This document shows, piece by piece, positions 1-8,089 of a stretch of DNA of 60,923 nucleotides. The position numbers were made by a program, and so were the translations under genes. This DNA comes from Oscillospiraceae bacterium (GTDB lineage Bacteria > Bacillota > Clostridia > Oscillospirales > Acutalibacteraceae), in contig SVOJ01000018.1 of the NCBI GenBank assembly GCA_015066385.1, forward strand, positions 1 through 60,923, read 5' to 3'. The notes below the pieces were generated by a model. It worked only from the letters and a program-made list of their open reading frames with translations, was not told the DNA's origin and did not search any database. Every line of letters begins with the position of its first letter. The first letter of the stretch is position 1.

Positions 1-19
1 GCGCTGCCCCTTGACCCCG

Positions 20-39
20 CAAGTTTTTGAAAAAACTTG
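20..39. repeat. Perfect A/T-cored palindrome at window edge
   Basis: Arms 20-28 (CAAGTTTTT) and 31-39 are exact reverse complements, next to a C-rich stretch (1-19). It looks like one end of an intergenic palindromic repeat cut by the window edge. No gene is seen in 1-143 apart from this and the terminator that follows. Confidence 0.4.
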
Positions 40-143
40 ACCAAAACTTTTAATAATTGACAATCAACCAAAATTCCTGCAAATCAAACTCCCCGATAAA
101 CCGCAATTTGTTTTCTTCATCCCACAATATTCCGTGAAGATCC

Positions 144-174
144 AAAAAAACCTGCCCTCGCGGACAGGTTTTTA
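144..174 (-). terminator. Rho-independent terminator of the metallophosphoesterase gene
   Basis: AAAACCTG (147-154) pairs with CAGGTTTT (165-172) around a short GC-rich loop. The A-run at 144-150 reads as a U-run on the minus strand, just after the stop codon at 191. Confidence 0.8.
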
Positions 175-190
175 CTTTTATATCAACTTT

Positions 191-1903
191 TTAACCAAGC
201 ATGGAAGTCAGCGGTGCGGTGAGATATTTAATGAAGAATGTGAAATACAAAACGATGGTCGAGAAGAAGTTTGTCACTTTTTCAAATACATTTTGTGTAT
301 TGGATTCGCAATCCACCGTACCGTAACCTTCGATGACACCGTTGTTGTCGTCCACACCGTCGCCGTCAAAAGCAAACTGATACAGCAGCGGGGAAACAAG
401 AGCCACAAGGAAATACTGTCCCGGTGTGACGCAGCCGAACACCTTTGATACAAGTTTGTTGAGATCCTGCATCACGGCATCGGTGCCGATATTGGAGAGA
501 ATCTGATTGGCAAGTCCGAGAAATACTTCATCGCCGACCGTGGCAAGGTCATCACGCAGAATCAGCGAAACCATGCGAAGAAGAAGTGTAACTTCGGGGG
601 TGTCAAGAGAATAGGCCTCAGAGCCTTCATAGTGTGCGCCGGCAAGTTCCGTTACAAGATCCCAGCCGTTATAAAAGTCGGTTTCGGGCAGTTCCATGCC
701 GTATTCGGCGGCAATTTCCTGCACACTGTCTTCGCCGTACAGCGGCAGTTCAAGCAGTTTCAGCAATCCGCCGACAGCGGTGTTGACAAGATTGTAACCG
801 AATTCGCCTTCGGCAATTCCGATCTTTTCCATCGACAAAGAAAGTGCAAGTCTGTATTCGATACCTGCTTTGAAATATCCCTTTGCATAGGCATTCATGC
901 CTTCATTCATCAGTGCGATCTGTTCTTCGGTGTAACCGTCCACAGCGGCAGTAAGGGCATCCACATCAATGGTGTCCACCGTTTCGGCGGTGTAGGTAAT
1001 CTCCTGCTCATTCATGGTGAACATACGGTACTGCAGGGGGTACATGGTCAGTGAAGTGGTTGCAAAGTCATAGATCTTGTTGCCGAGTGTGCTGGTGTAA
1101 ACAGTGGCATCACTGCAATGTTCATGCCCCGTGAACACAAGTTTAATGCCTGCATTTGCAAACAGTTCGGCGGTGGTATAATGGAATTTGATAATGAAGT
1201 TACGGCTGAGAATACGCTGCATGGGAAGATGGTCAAGCAGGTTGTGGTGCATCATGAGAATCGGGTATCTGCCGTCTTCCTTTGCTTTCTTGGCCTGCTC
1301 AAGCACCCACATCACACGGGCAGGTGTCATGCCGTCTTCGGTGGATTTGGATGTGTCGCAGGAATCGAGTGCAATCAGTCTGTATGTATTGCCGAGGTCT
1401 GCGGTATAGGAGCATTCGTCTTCGGTCACGGTAAGTGCTTCATCGTAGCCGAATTCGGCATAAATTTCTTTGAACATGGCATTGGTGGTGTCATTTTCGC
1501 CTTCACCCGTGTCATGATTGCCGGAAATGACATAAACGGGAATGCCCGTTTCCGCTTCAAACTTGCGAAGCATTTCAGCTACGGGGTAATGGTCTTCCGG
1601 ACGGGGTCTGCCGTCGTTGGTAAGGTCACCGGGAATCAGAACAAAATCACTGCCGTTTTCAGCAGCCTGATTCAGAAATTGCTGAATGATATAAGGGCTT
1701 TCGTCTTCCAGAGCAGCACGGCGGTTAGCATACCAGTAAATATCGTCATCAATATCGCCTTGGAGGGCTTCACGGGGTGCATGATAATGCAAATCGGCAG
1801 CAACGGCGAACTTCAGTTCTTCCGTTTCCTGTGCAGAAACGGGAATCACAAGCAAACTTACAATCATCAACAAACTGAGCAATACAGCAAGACCTTTTTT
1901 CAT
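191..1903 (-). CDS. Secreted calcineurin-like metallophosphoesterase
   Basis: A 570-residue protein. The N-terminus is a signal peptide (Lys-Lys, hydrophobic core, cleavage near VSAQ, about residue 25). The metallophosphatase motifs are in the usual order: DLHYH (~36), GDLTNDG (~92), GNHDTG (~128), MMHHN (~217) and GHEHCSD (~257). These make a dinuclear metal site, so it should hydrolyse phosphoesters outside the membrane; the substrate cannot be told. The last 30 or so residues are strongly hydrophobic and may attach the protein to the membrane. The start codon follows GAGG and a strong promoter lies upstream. It is transcribed divergently from the TetR gene, which may control it. Confidence 0.9.
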   Translation of the reverse strand: MKKGLAVLLSLLMIVSLLVIPVSAQETEELKFAVAADLHYHAPREALQGDIDDDIYWYANRRAALEDESPYIIQQFLNQAAENGSDFVLIPGDLTNDGRPRPEDHYPVAEMLRKFEAETGIPVYVISGNHDTGEGENDTTNAMFKEIYAEFGYDEALTVTEDECSYTADLGNTYRLIALDSCDTSKSTEDGMTPARVMWVLEQAKKAKEDGRYPILMMHHNLLDHLPMQRILSRNFIIKFHYTTAELFANAGIKLVFTGHEHCSDATVYTSTLGNKIYDFATTSLTMYPLQYRMFTMNEQEITYTAETVDTIDVDALTAAVDGYTEEQIALMNEGMNAYAKGYFKAGIEYRLALSLSMEKIGIAEGEFGYNLVNTAVGGLLKLLELPLYGEDSVQEIAAEYGMELPETDFYNGWDLVTELAGAHYEGSEAYSLDTPEVTLLLRMVSLILRDDLATVGDEVFLGLANQILSNIGTDAVMQDLNKLVSKVFGCVTPGQYFLVALVSPLLYQFAFDGDGVDDNNGVIEGYGTVDCESNTQNVFEKVTNFFSTIVLYFTFFIKYLTAPLTSMLG

Positions 1904-1944
1904 AACTTTTCCTCACTTTCTGTTTACGGAATTTGTTAACTTTT

Positions 1945-1973
1945 ATTATACAACAATATTTTAGTCCCGTCAA
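1945..1973 (-). promoter_or_regulatory. Promoter of the metallophosphoesterase gene
   Basis: On the minus strand TTGACG (1968-1973) is 17 nt from TATAAT (1945-1950), a near-consensus sigma-A promoter. It lies next to the divergent TetR promoter. Confidence 0.8.
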
Positions 1974-1984
1974 TAAAATATCTC

Positions 1985-2013
1985 TTGCTTTTTCTGAACA
2001 AAACAAATATAAT
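1985..2013 (+). promoter_or_regulatory. Promoter of the TetR gene
   Basis: TTGCTT (1985-1990), 17-nt spacer, TATAAT (2008-2013). The -35 boxes of the two divergent promoters are only 11 nt apart, so one bound repressor could block both. Confidence 0.75.
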
Positions 2014-2067
2014 ATATACAGGATGCAACACAGTATTGCATTTACATCATCAGAACGGAGAATTCTT

Positions 2068-2676
2068 ATGGCATCAGTCGAAAACCGCCGCACAACCATG
2101 ACAAAGAAACTGTTACAAAACAGTTTGATTGAAATACTGGAAAAAAAGCCCATTCACGAAATAACAATCAAAGAGATCTGCGACAATGCCGACATCAATC
2201 GCAGTACATTTTACCGTCATTACAATACTCCGCATAAACTTTTTGACGAGATCTATGACAATGTGTATCATGATATTCTTGACATTGCAAATCAGTTCAG
2301 GATGCCGAATTTCAACAGTGTTGATGCCATGACACAGATTCTCAATTATTGCGAAGAAAACCGCCGTTTGTGTCTCGTGTTGCTCAGCGAAAACGGTGAA
2401 TTGAACATCGGCAAGAATTTCAGTGATCTGGTTACGCAAGCGGTTATGAACACCCCCGATTCCGCCCCGTCGGAACTGCACATGTATGTCGTGCAATTCA
2501 TGGCAGCAGGTATGGCAAACTTCATCTGGAACTGGTTAAAAAATGAAAACCGCCTGCCCGCAAGAACCGTGGCCAGAGGGATGATGATGCTCATCAATCA
2601 CGGTTTCAACCGTGTGCTGAGCCTGAGTCCGAATCCCGACAGCCGTGCAAGCATAGCACAGAACAATAACAGATAA
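2068..2676 (+). CDS. TetR/AcrR family transcriptional regulator
   Basis: A 202-residue protein with a TetR N-terminal helix-turn-helix at about residues 10-58 (key part ITIKEICDNADINRSTFYRHY) and a helical C-terminal ligand or dimer domain. The ATG at 2068 is preferred over upstream in-frame codons because CGGAG lies 8 nt before it and the TetR homology starts right after it. The effector is unknown. Divergent placement suggests control of the phosphoesterase gene and/or autoregulation. Confidence 0.88.
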   Translation: MASVENRRTTMTKKLLQNSLIEILEKKPIHEITIKEICDNADINRSTFYRHYNTPHKLFDEIYDNVYHDILDIANQFRMPNFNSVDAMTQILNYCEENRRLCLVLLSENGELNIGKNFSDLVTQAVMNTPDSAPSELHMYVVQFMAAGMANFIWNWLKNENRLPARTVARGMMMLINHGFNRVLSLSPNPDSRASIAQNNNR

Positions 2677-2682
2677 CACGAT

Positions 2683-2716
2683 AAAACGGAACTGCTTTTG
2701 CCTGCAGTTCCGTTTT
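2683..2716. terminator. Bidirectional terminator between convergent genes
   Basis: AAAACGGAACTGC (2683-2695) pairs exactly with 2704-2716 across an 8-nt loop. The T and A ends serve both the TetR gene (+) and the GNAT gene (-). Confidence 0.88.
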
Positions 2717-2718
2717 GT

Positions 2719-3210
2719 TCATTCTTCCGTGCGCTGAAATGCAATTCTGCTGTCGCCGTCTTCAAGATAGATCGTGCCGCATTTTTTGAATCCGTTTTTG
2801 GCAAGTGCTTTCTGCATGGGAATGTTGTTTTCGTGTGTGTCAATACGCAGATTTTCGGTGGTCTGCCTGCAGAAATTGACAATTTCTCCCATCGCACCGT
2901 GCACAGTGCCGTCGGTTGCAACACGGTGAATGGTACCATAGGGTGCATCGTTCAGCCACGCACCGTTTTCAATATAAGAATAAGTCGGTTCCGGGCATGT
3001 AAAAAAGACAAATACAAAGCGAATGATGTCATTGTCATCAACACCGACAAAATTCAAATTTTCCTCAATGTCCTGCTTCACACGTTCGGGGGCAGGCTTG
3101 TTTGTTTTCCACTGGGTCGGATTGCCGTTTTCAGCCATAAAACGGCGCGCGATGGCATAAATTTCAAGCAGACGGGGCAGGTCTTCCTTGCGGGTATGGC
3201 GAATGTGCAT
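2719..3210 (-). CDS. GNAT family N-acetyltransferase
   Basis: A 163-residue single-domain protein. The N-terminus (MHIRHTRKEDLPRLLEIY) is a typical GNAT strand-helix start. The C-terminal half has the conserved IDTHENNIPMQKALAKNGF pattern, in which the acceptor-side loop and last helix end in a GF motif. Internal HRVATDG replaces the more usual acetyl-CoA loop. The ATG at 3210 follows GGGAG at good spacing. The substrate is unknown. Confidence 0.85.
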   Translation of the reverse strand: MHIRHTRKEDLPRLLEIYAIARRFMAENGNPTQWKTNKPAPERVKQDIEENLNFVGVDDNDIIRFVFVFFTCPEPTYSYIENGAWLNDAPYGTIHRVATDGTVHGAMGEIVNFCRQTTENLRIDTHENNIPMQKALAKNGFKKCGTIYLEDGDSRIAFQRTEE

Positions 3211-3265
3211 AAATTTCTCCCTGTTTTTTTGTTCTATTATACAACATAAATCCGCTTTGTCAACC

Positions 3266-3295
3266 TTGACATGCAAAGGAAATATAAGGTATAAT
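3266..3295 (+). promoter_or_regulatory. Promoter of the PHP-domain gene
   Basis: TTGACA (3266-3271), 18-nt spacer, TATAAT (3290-3295), about 30 nt before the start codon. Confidence 0.8.
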
Positions 3296-3325
3296 AAAAT
3301 TTATCAAATGAAAAGGAGTATTCCT

Positions 3326-4714
3326 ATGAAACGTTTAAGAAAAACACTCTGCATTGTTCTCAGCATTCTGATGGTGCTTCCCTTTGCACTTCTTTGTGCA
3401 AGTGCCACAAGCCTGACAGACTACGTTCTTGTTTCCCCCTACGAAAACGTCGATTGGGAAACATGGGGACTTTACAAGGGCAACCTGCACACCCATTCCA
3501 CCTACAGCGACGGCTCCGTCACCTACCCCGAAACCATTATTGAACACTACAACCAGGGCTATGATTTCCTTGCTATGGCAGACCACGGTGTCACAGGCAG
3601 AGCATGGAATGAACGTCAGCCTCTGATTCCGCTGTATCTGTATCAGTACATCATCGGCTACAAGCAGGAATACCTGACCGACGAACAGTTTTTCGGCGTA
3701 ACAAGCGGCTCTTATCCGCTGTATGACGGCACTGTCCGCGGTGAAGGCATGACCTGTGTGACCGGTGCAAATGAACTGAACTACATCAACATCACCAAGA
3801 GCCACGTTAACGGCTATTTCCTGCCGGACGGTGTCGGCAACGGCTTTGAAGGCGGTGAAAACGGCCATGAAATCGCAGTTGCATTCGTCGAAAAGAACGG
3901 CGGTCTTTCGCACATCAATCATCCCGGTGACTGGATCGGCTACGAATCCGTTGACGAAGCATCCAACCCCGAACATGTCCGCTATTTCAGTGAGATCATC
4001 CTGAAATACGATTCCTGCCTCGGCTTTGAAATTTTCAACCTCCATAACAACACCGAACCGTATAACCGCATTCTGTGGGACAACATGCTCATGTACACCC
4101 TGCCCTACGGCAGAACCTTCTGGGGCTTTGCCAACAATGACTCCCACAATTTCAGCGAAATTGACTCTTCGTTCATGGTCTTCGCCATGGAGGAAAACAA
4201 TGTTGACAACATCAAGCAGGCTATGATTGACGGCAATTTCTTTTCTGTCGCACGTCACCTTGGCACAAATGATATCATCGGCCCCGAAACGGAAGTGGAT
4301 GCCTGCGACACGGATCTCATGTATCCTACCTTCACTTCCGTGACGACTGAAAACCACACCATCAATGTGACGGTTGCAGACTGCAACTACATTCAGTGGA
4401 TCGCCAACGGCAAAATCATCGCTTCGCAGGATGTGACCGCCGACAGCGGTGTGATCACACTTGATCTTGACACCATTGCAGGTGCGGAAGAATTTATGTA
4501 TGTCCGTGCTGAAATTATCGGCGATGGCGGCATAACCTGCACACAGCCCATCGTGATCGACAACGGTGAAGAAAAGCCGGCTTACGAAAGTGAAACCACG
4601 CTTGACAGCATCCTTGCAGGCATCGCATTCAAACTCAAGAGCACACGCATTTATGTTATTCTTGCAGAACTCATCGGCTTGGTCGTTGATGAAATCAAGG
4701 ATCTGATAAAATAA
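3326..4714 (+). CDS. Secreted PHP-domain phosphoesterase-like protein
   Basis: A 462-residue protein with a signal peptide (residues 1-~30, MKRLRKTL then a hydrophobic core). A PHP-type metal site begins at about residue 53 (GNLHTHSTYSDGS), continues with ADHGVTG (~83) and HINHPGDW (~195), and ends with NNDSHN (~272). Such sites bind two or three metals and hydrolyse phosphoesters. A beta-rich C-terminal region (~330-420) follows, then an amphipathic hydrophobic tail. AAAAGGAG precedes the ATG at 3326. Like the phosphoesterase upstream it probably acts outside the cell; the substrate is unknown. Confidence 0.85.
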   Translation: MKRLRKTLCIVLSILMVLPFALLCASATSLTDYVLVSPYENVDWETWGLYKGNLHTHSTYSDGSVTYPETIIEHYNQGYDFLAMADHGVTGRAWNERQPLIPLYLYQYIIGYKQEYLTDEQFFGVTSGSYPLYDGTVRGEGMTCVTGANELNYINITKSHVNGYFLPDGVGNGFEGGENGHEIAVAFVEKNGGLSHINHPGDWIGYESVDEASNPEHVRYFSEIILKYDSCLGFEIFNLHNNTEPYNRILWDNMLMYTLPYGRTFWGFANNDSHNFSEIDSSFMVFAMEENNVDNIKQAMIDGNFFSVARHLGTNDIIGPETEVDACDTDLMYPTFTSVTTENHTINVTVADCNYIQWIANGKIIASQDVTADSGVITLDLDTIAGAEEFMYVRAEIIGDGGITCTQPIVIDNGEEKPAYESETTLDSILAGIAFKLKSTRIYVILAELIGLVVDEIKDLIK

Positions 4715-4756
4715 AAAACATTATTGCAGAAAAAGGAGACACTTTTAAAATATCGG

Positions 4757-4785
4757 TTGACTTTTGCAAAAAGCAATATTAAAAT
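4757..4785 (+). promoter_or_regulatory. Promoter of the leader-peptide/acetyltransferase operon
   Basis: TTGACT (4757-4762), 17-nt spacer, TAAAAT (4780-4785), about 30 nt before the leader ORF. Confidence 0.7.
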
Positions 4786-4814
4786 AATAAAAAAATGAAA
4801 GGCAGGTGGACAAA

Positions 4815-4871
4815 ATGACAATGGTTATGCTCCGCAGAAACCGAAGTGCTGTTTTGTCCGTTTGCAAGTGA
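4815..4871 (+). CDS. Putative regulatory leader peptide (18 aa)
   Basis: A short ORF encoding MTMVMLRRNRSAVLSVCK with a purine-rich AGGTGG before its ATG. It lies between a promoter and a terminator hairpin, and its codons for RNRSA form one arm of an antiterminator. That is the layout of translation-coupled attenuators. The Met-rich start and the RRNR (+X+) run recall ribosome-stalling leaders of antibiotic-resistance genes such as the ermD leader, but that is analogy only. It is too short for homology calling. Confidence 0.55.
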   Translation: MTMVMLRRNRSAVLSVCK

Positions 4872-4931
4872 TTTTTTATCATTCTGTAAAAGCAAAGGCA
4901 TCTTCGGTTTTCGGGGATGCCTTTATTTTTT
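4838..4931 (+). promoter_or_regulatory. Terminator/antiterminator attenuator before the acetyltransferase operon
   Basis: Terminator: AAAGGCATC (4894-4902) pairs with GATGCCTTT (4916-4924), followed by a T-run; CTGTAAAA (4884-4891) and TTTTACAG (4928-4935) can extend the stem. Antiterminator: 4838-4849 (AAACCGAAGTGC) pairs with 4898-4910 with one bulged T at 4901, which takes up the terminator's 5' arm. A third pairing, 4808-4815 with 4852-4859, links the leader start to its end. The first two structures exclude each other. Confidence 0.65.
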
Positions 4932-4949
4932 ACAGAAAGAGGTTATTGA

Positions 4950-5780
4950 ATGGAAGCAATCAAAAGCAATATCACATTTAAAAAACTGACAAAAGAAAAT
5001 TGCACGAATTACAAAAATGTGCGCAAAATCTTTGCAAAGTATAAGAAACAGACCTTATGCAACCACGGCGAAGCCCCCGGTAGCAAGAAGATGTTTTACA
5101 ATCTGTTTGACAGCATCATTGCAAGCCTGCCGAAAGATAAAACAAAATATTTCATTGTCATGCATGCAGACAAAGAACTGCTCGGCTTTGCCCTGATTGA
5201 AACCGCTGACCGTGATGTGGTTGATATTCCCTTTTCTTACGGTTCGGTACATGATTTTTATATTTCCCCTAAGCACAGGCACAAAGGCTTCGGCAGAATT
5301 CTGAACGAATACATTGAAAAAATTTTCAAAGAGAACGGCACAAATACGGTTTTGCTGTATCCCGACCCCGTCAGCGGCATTGACTTCTGGAGAGCCATGG
5401 GATATTGCAACACGGGAATTCATCAGGGATGGGGACACTTTTTGGTTTACAAAAAACACCTGACCGAAAACGAACACACCGCAGAAATTGACAAGGCAAT
5501 TGAACAGCTTGTGACCCCGACCGACACCATCGGCATCAACCCTTACAACAAACAGCAGATGAAAGAGGTTTTCAAAGTATGGAAGGAATATTGCAAACAA
5601 GCAAACCGAAAGCCGCACAAAAACGATGTCCGCAAAATGGCTTTCAGTGCAAGAAAAAACCGTAACGTGCATTTTTCTGCCTTGTATTACAAAGGGAATG
5701 TAATCGGTTTTACCTACAAAGCTGAGAATGAAATAAGTCATATATTGCCCGAATACGAAAAACAGGAGTTTCATCTATGA
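4950..5780 (+). CDS. GNAT family acetyltransferase with extra C-terminal domain
   Basis: A 276-residue protein. Residues ~8-165 form a GNAT domain with the acetyl-CoA loop RHKGFG in the context SPKHRHKGFGRILNEY (~110). Residues ~175-276 hold a second region whose strand GNVIGFTYKAENEISH resembles the middle of a GNAT fold, but the protein stops before a second acetyl-CoA loop, so the second domain looks cut short. It is the first gene after the attenuator, with AAAGAGG before the ATG. Its stop overlaps the methyltransferase start (ATGA). The leader suggests an inducible protective function, but the substrate is unknown. Confidence 0.82.
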   Translation: MEAIKSNITFKKLTKENCTNYKNVRKIFAKYKKQTLCNHGEAPGSKKMFYNLFDSIIASLPKDKTKYFIVMHADKELLGFALIETADRDVVDIPFSYGSVHDFYISPKHRHKGFGRILNEYIEKIFKENGTNTVLLYPDPVSGIDFWRAMGYCNTGIHQGWGHFLVYKKHLTENEHTAEIDKAIEQLVTPTDTIGINPYNKQQMKEVFKVWKEYCKQANRKPHKNDVRKMAFSARKNRNVHFSALYYKGNVIGFTYKAENEISHILPEYEKQEFHL

Positions 5781-6517
5781 GCAAGCAGAATATTTTTAAC
5801 AACGAAACATTTTTTGAAGGCTATAAGACCCTGCGTGCAGGCGAAACAAACTATAATGACTTGCTTGAACAGCCTGCCATGGCAAAATTGTTGACAGATT
5901 TAACTGATAAAACAGTGCTTGACCTCGGGTGCGGTTACGGCCATAACTGCATTGATTTTGTGCATCGCGGTGCAAAGCGTGTTGTCGGAATTGACATTTC
6001 CGAAAAGATGCTTGCGGTTGCAAAAAGTGAATCTGCCCATGAAAAAATTGAATACCTGAACATGAGCATGACCGACATTGCCGCATTGGGTGAAACCTTT
6101 GATTTTATTTACAGCTCACTTGCTTTTCATTATGTCAAGGATTTTGATTCCTTTGCAAAAACGATGTTCGCTGTTCTGCACAACGGCGGACAGCTGCTGT
6201 TTTCACAGGAGCATCCCATCATCACTGCCACCGTTGACGGAAACGGCCACTTCAACAAAGACGAAAACGGCAACCGTGTTTCCTACACGTTTTCAGATTA
6301 CAACAGACCCGGGGAACGAAAAGTGCATTGGTATGTGGACGGGGTTATCAAGTATCACAGAACGTTCAGTGATGTGATCAATGCACTGGCCAAAGCCGGC
6401 TTTGTTATTGAAGAAATCTGCGAGCCGACCCCCGAAGAATGGGCAATTGAAAAACTGCCGACGATCGTCAAGGAATACATAAAGCCTAATTTTCTGATTG
6501 TGAAAGCCCGCAAATAA
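5777..6517 (+). CDS. Class I SAM-dependent methyltransferase
   Basis: A 246-residue protein. Motif I VLDLGCGYGHN is at ~45-55, the acidic end of strand 2 is VVGIDIS (~70), and the SLAFHYVKD region (~115) follows the motif II strand. The C-terminal part carries TFSDVINALAKAGFVIEE, typical of small-molecule methyltransferases of the Methyltransf_11/UbiE type. It is translationally coupled to the preceding GNAT by a 4-nt overlap. The substrate is not known. Confidence 0.88.
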   Translation: MSKQNIFNNETFFEGYKTLRAGETNYNDLLEQPAMAKLLTDLTDKTVLDLGCGYGHNCIDFVHRGAKRVVGIDISEKMLAVAKSESAHEKIEYLNMSMTDIAALGETFDFIYSSLAFHYVKDFDSFAKTMFAVLHNGGQLLFSQEHPIITATVDGNGHFNKDENGNRVSYTFSDYNRPGERKVHWYVDGVIKYHRTFSDVINALAKAGFVIEEICEPTPEEWAIEKLPTIVKEYIKPNFLIVKARK

Positions 6518-6571
6518 AACAACCGCGTGTTGAAAAAATAGATTAACAATCCAAAACAAGGAGAGCTTGTT

Positions 6572-7123
6572 ATGATTTTTAAAGAGAAAACAATTCAACT
6601 GAAAAACGGCAGAACGGCCGTTCTGAAAACACCCGAAATTGCAGATGCACAGCAATTGCTTTCCTGCATCCGCACCACTTCGGGCGAAACGGATTTTCTG
6701 TCGCGTTCCGCCGAAGACTGGGACAAAACCACGGTAGAAAGCGAAGAAAAATGGATCCGCAACAACCGCGAATCCGAGAATGATTATGTGATCACCTGCT
6801 TTGTTGACGGTGTTGCGGTCGGCAGTTGCGAAATCAGCTTTTTCGGCAAGGGCAAATCGGCGCACCGTGCGGGACTCGGCATTTCGATTATCAAAGAATA
6901 CTGGAATCTCGGCATCGGCTCTGCAATGTTTCGTGAATTGATGAAACTTGCTCAAGAACATGAGGGGACCGAAATCGTTGAACTCGAATTCGTAGAGGGC
7001 AACGACAGAGCACAGGCACTGTACGAAAAATTCGGCTTCAAAATCATGGCAACAAAACCGAATGCATACAAACTCAAAGACGGAACATACCAGAACGTGT
7101 GCTATATGCAGAAATATTTATAA
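6572..7123 (+). CDS. GNAT family N-acetyltransferase
   Basis: A 183-residue protein of the RimJ/RimL-like type. It has an N-terminal strand, a long helix region, SAHRAGLGISIIKEYWNLGIGSAM (~108-132, with the acetyl-CoA loop NLGIGS), and the C-terminal VEGNDRAQALYEKFGFK signature (~152). AAGGAGAG lies before the ATG. It sits 54 nt after the methyltransferase in the same direction and is probably co-transcribed. Confidence 0.9.
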   Translation: MIFKEKTIQLKNGRTAVLKTPEIADAQQLLSCIRTTSGETDFLSRSAEDWDKTTVESEEKWIRNNRESENDYVITCFVDGVAVGSCEISFFGKGKSAHRAGLGISIIKEYWNLGIGSAMFRELMKLAQEHEGTEIVELEFVEGNDRAQALYEKFGFKIMATKPNAYKLKDGTYQNVCYMQKYL

Positions 7124-7137
7124 CAAGGCACAGAACA

Positions 7138-8076
7138 ATGAATGAAGTAGTATTTCAATTAACCGACATAAAGCAGCTCAAAACCGTTGCAATGAAAAAT
7201 GAAATCCACGAACTCGGTGCAGGTGATCTTGCAATTTTCAATGAACATCTGCGGCTTTGTCAGCCGAAGCACAAACGCTTGTTTTTCAAAGGGGTCTCCC
7301 AAGCGGATTGGCAAAAATGGTACACCGACGGCATCCGTTATTTCGTGTTGTTCGCAGACAAAAAACCCGTTGCACGGTGCTGTATTGAACCGTTGAATAA
7401 CACGCAGTGGGAAGCGGCAGACGTGAAAGTTTGTGCAGAAGCACGAGGCAATGGTTTTGCAAAGCAAGTGGTCTGCCATGTTTCCAATATCATCTTAAAC
7501 AGCGGCAAAACCGCCACCTGCCGCACATTGCCGACCAACACCGCTATGCTCAGAGTCATTGACGCTTTGGGCTTTAGTGCCGTGCAAAGACAACTGCTGC
7601 CTGTACACGGCAGACTCATGACAGAAGATGAATTCCCCGCATATGCGCAGTGGTCTGTGAAAGGTTATGCCGATTATCTTTTGTTCAAAGCCGAAAAGAG
7701 CAGAAAAAAGGCACTTGCCGCTTCCAAAGAAGAATTCAATGATGTGTACCCCGACGGCACACAGACAAAAGACACATATCTTTATGTCGTGCAAAATGAA
7801 GACGATGAGGACATCGGAGTGATCGCATATCAGAAAAGCCCCTACAGCGAAAACTGTGCGTTTATCACGGAGCTTGTGATTCATCCGGACCACCGACACA
7901 AAGGCTATGCACAAAGCGCACTGCAATATGCACAAGCGGATGCAAAAGAGAAAGGCTTCGGCACCATGGCACTCAATGTGTTCAAAAACAGTGCAGCTTT
8001 TCCGGTCTATGTTTGCGAAGGCTTCCGATTGATTGAAGATTACCCCGACAGTGCCATTTTAGAAAAAGACTTATAA
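7138..8076 (+). CDS. GNAT protein with two acetyltransferase-like domains
   Basis: A 312-residue protein. The N-terminal half (~15-160) is a degenerate GNAT domain (KVCAEARGNGFAKQVV, ~98, then NTAMLRVIDALGF). The C-terminal half (~200-312) is a better conserved one, with IHPDHRHKGYAQSALQYA as acetyl-CoA loop and KNSAAFPVYVCEGF near the end. The start at 7138 is chosen for the AAGGC before it; 7099 would overlap the previous gene and 7192 lacks a ribosome site. Likely one catalytic and one structural domain. Confidence 0.8.
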   Translation: MNEVVFQLTDIKQLKTVAMKNEIHELGAGDLAIFNEHLRLCQPKHKRLFFKGVSQADWQKWYTDGIRYFVLFADKKPVARCCIEPLNNTQWEAADVKVCAEARGNGFAKQVVCHVSNIILNSGKTATCRTLPTNTAMLRVIDALGFSAVQRQLLPVHGRLMTEDEFPAYAQWSVKGYADYLLFKAEKSRKKALAASKEEFNDVYPDGTQTKDTYLYVVQNEDDEDIGVIAYQKSPYSENCAFITELVIHPDHRHKGYAQSALQYAQADAKEKGFGTMALNVFKNSAAFPVYVCEGFRLIEDYPDSAILEKDL

Positions 8077-8089
8077 AGAGGTGAAAGGA

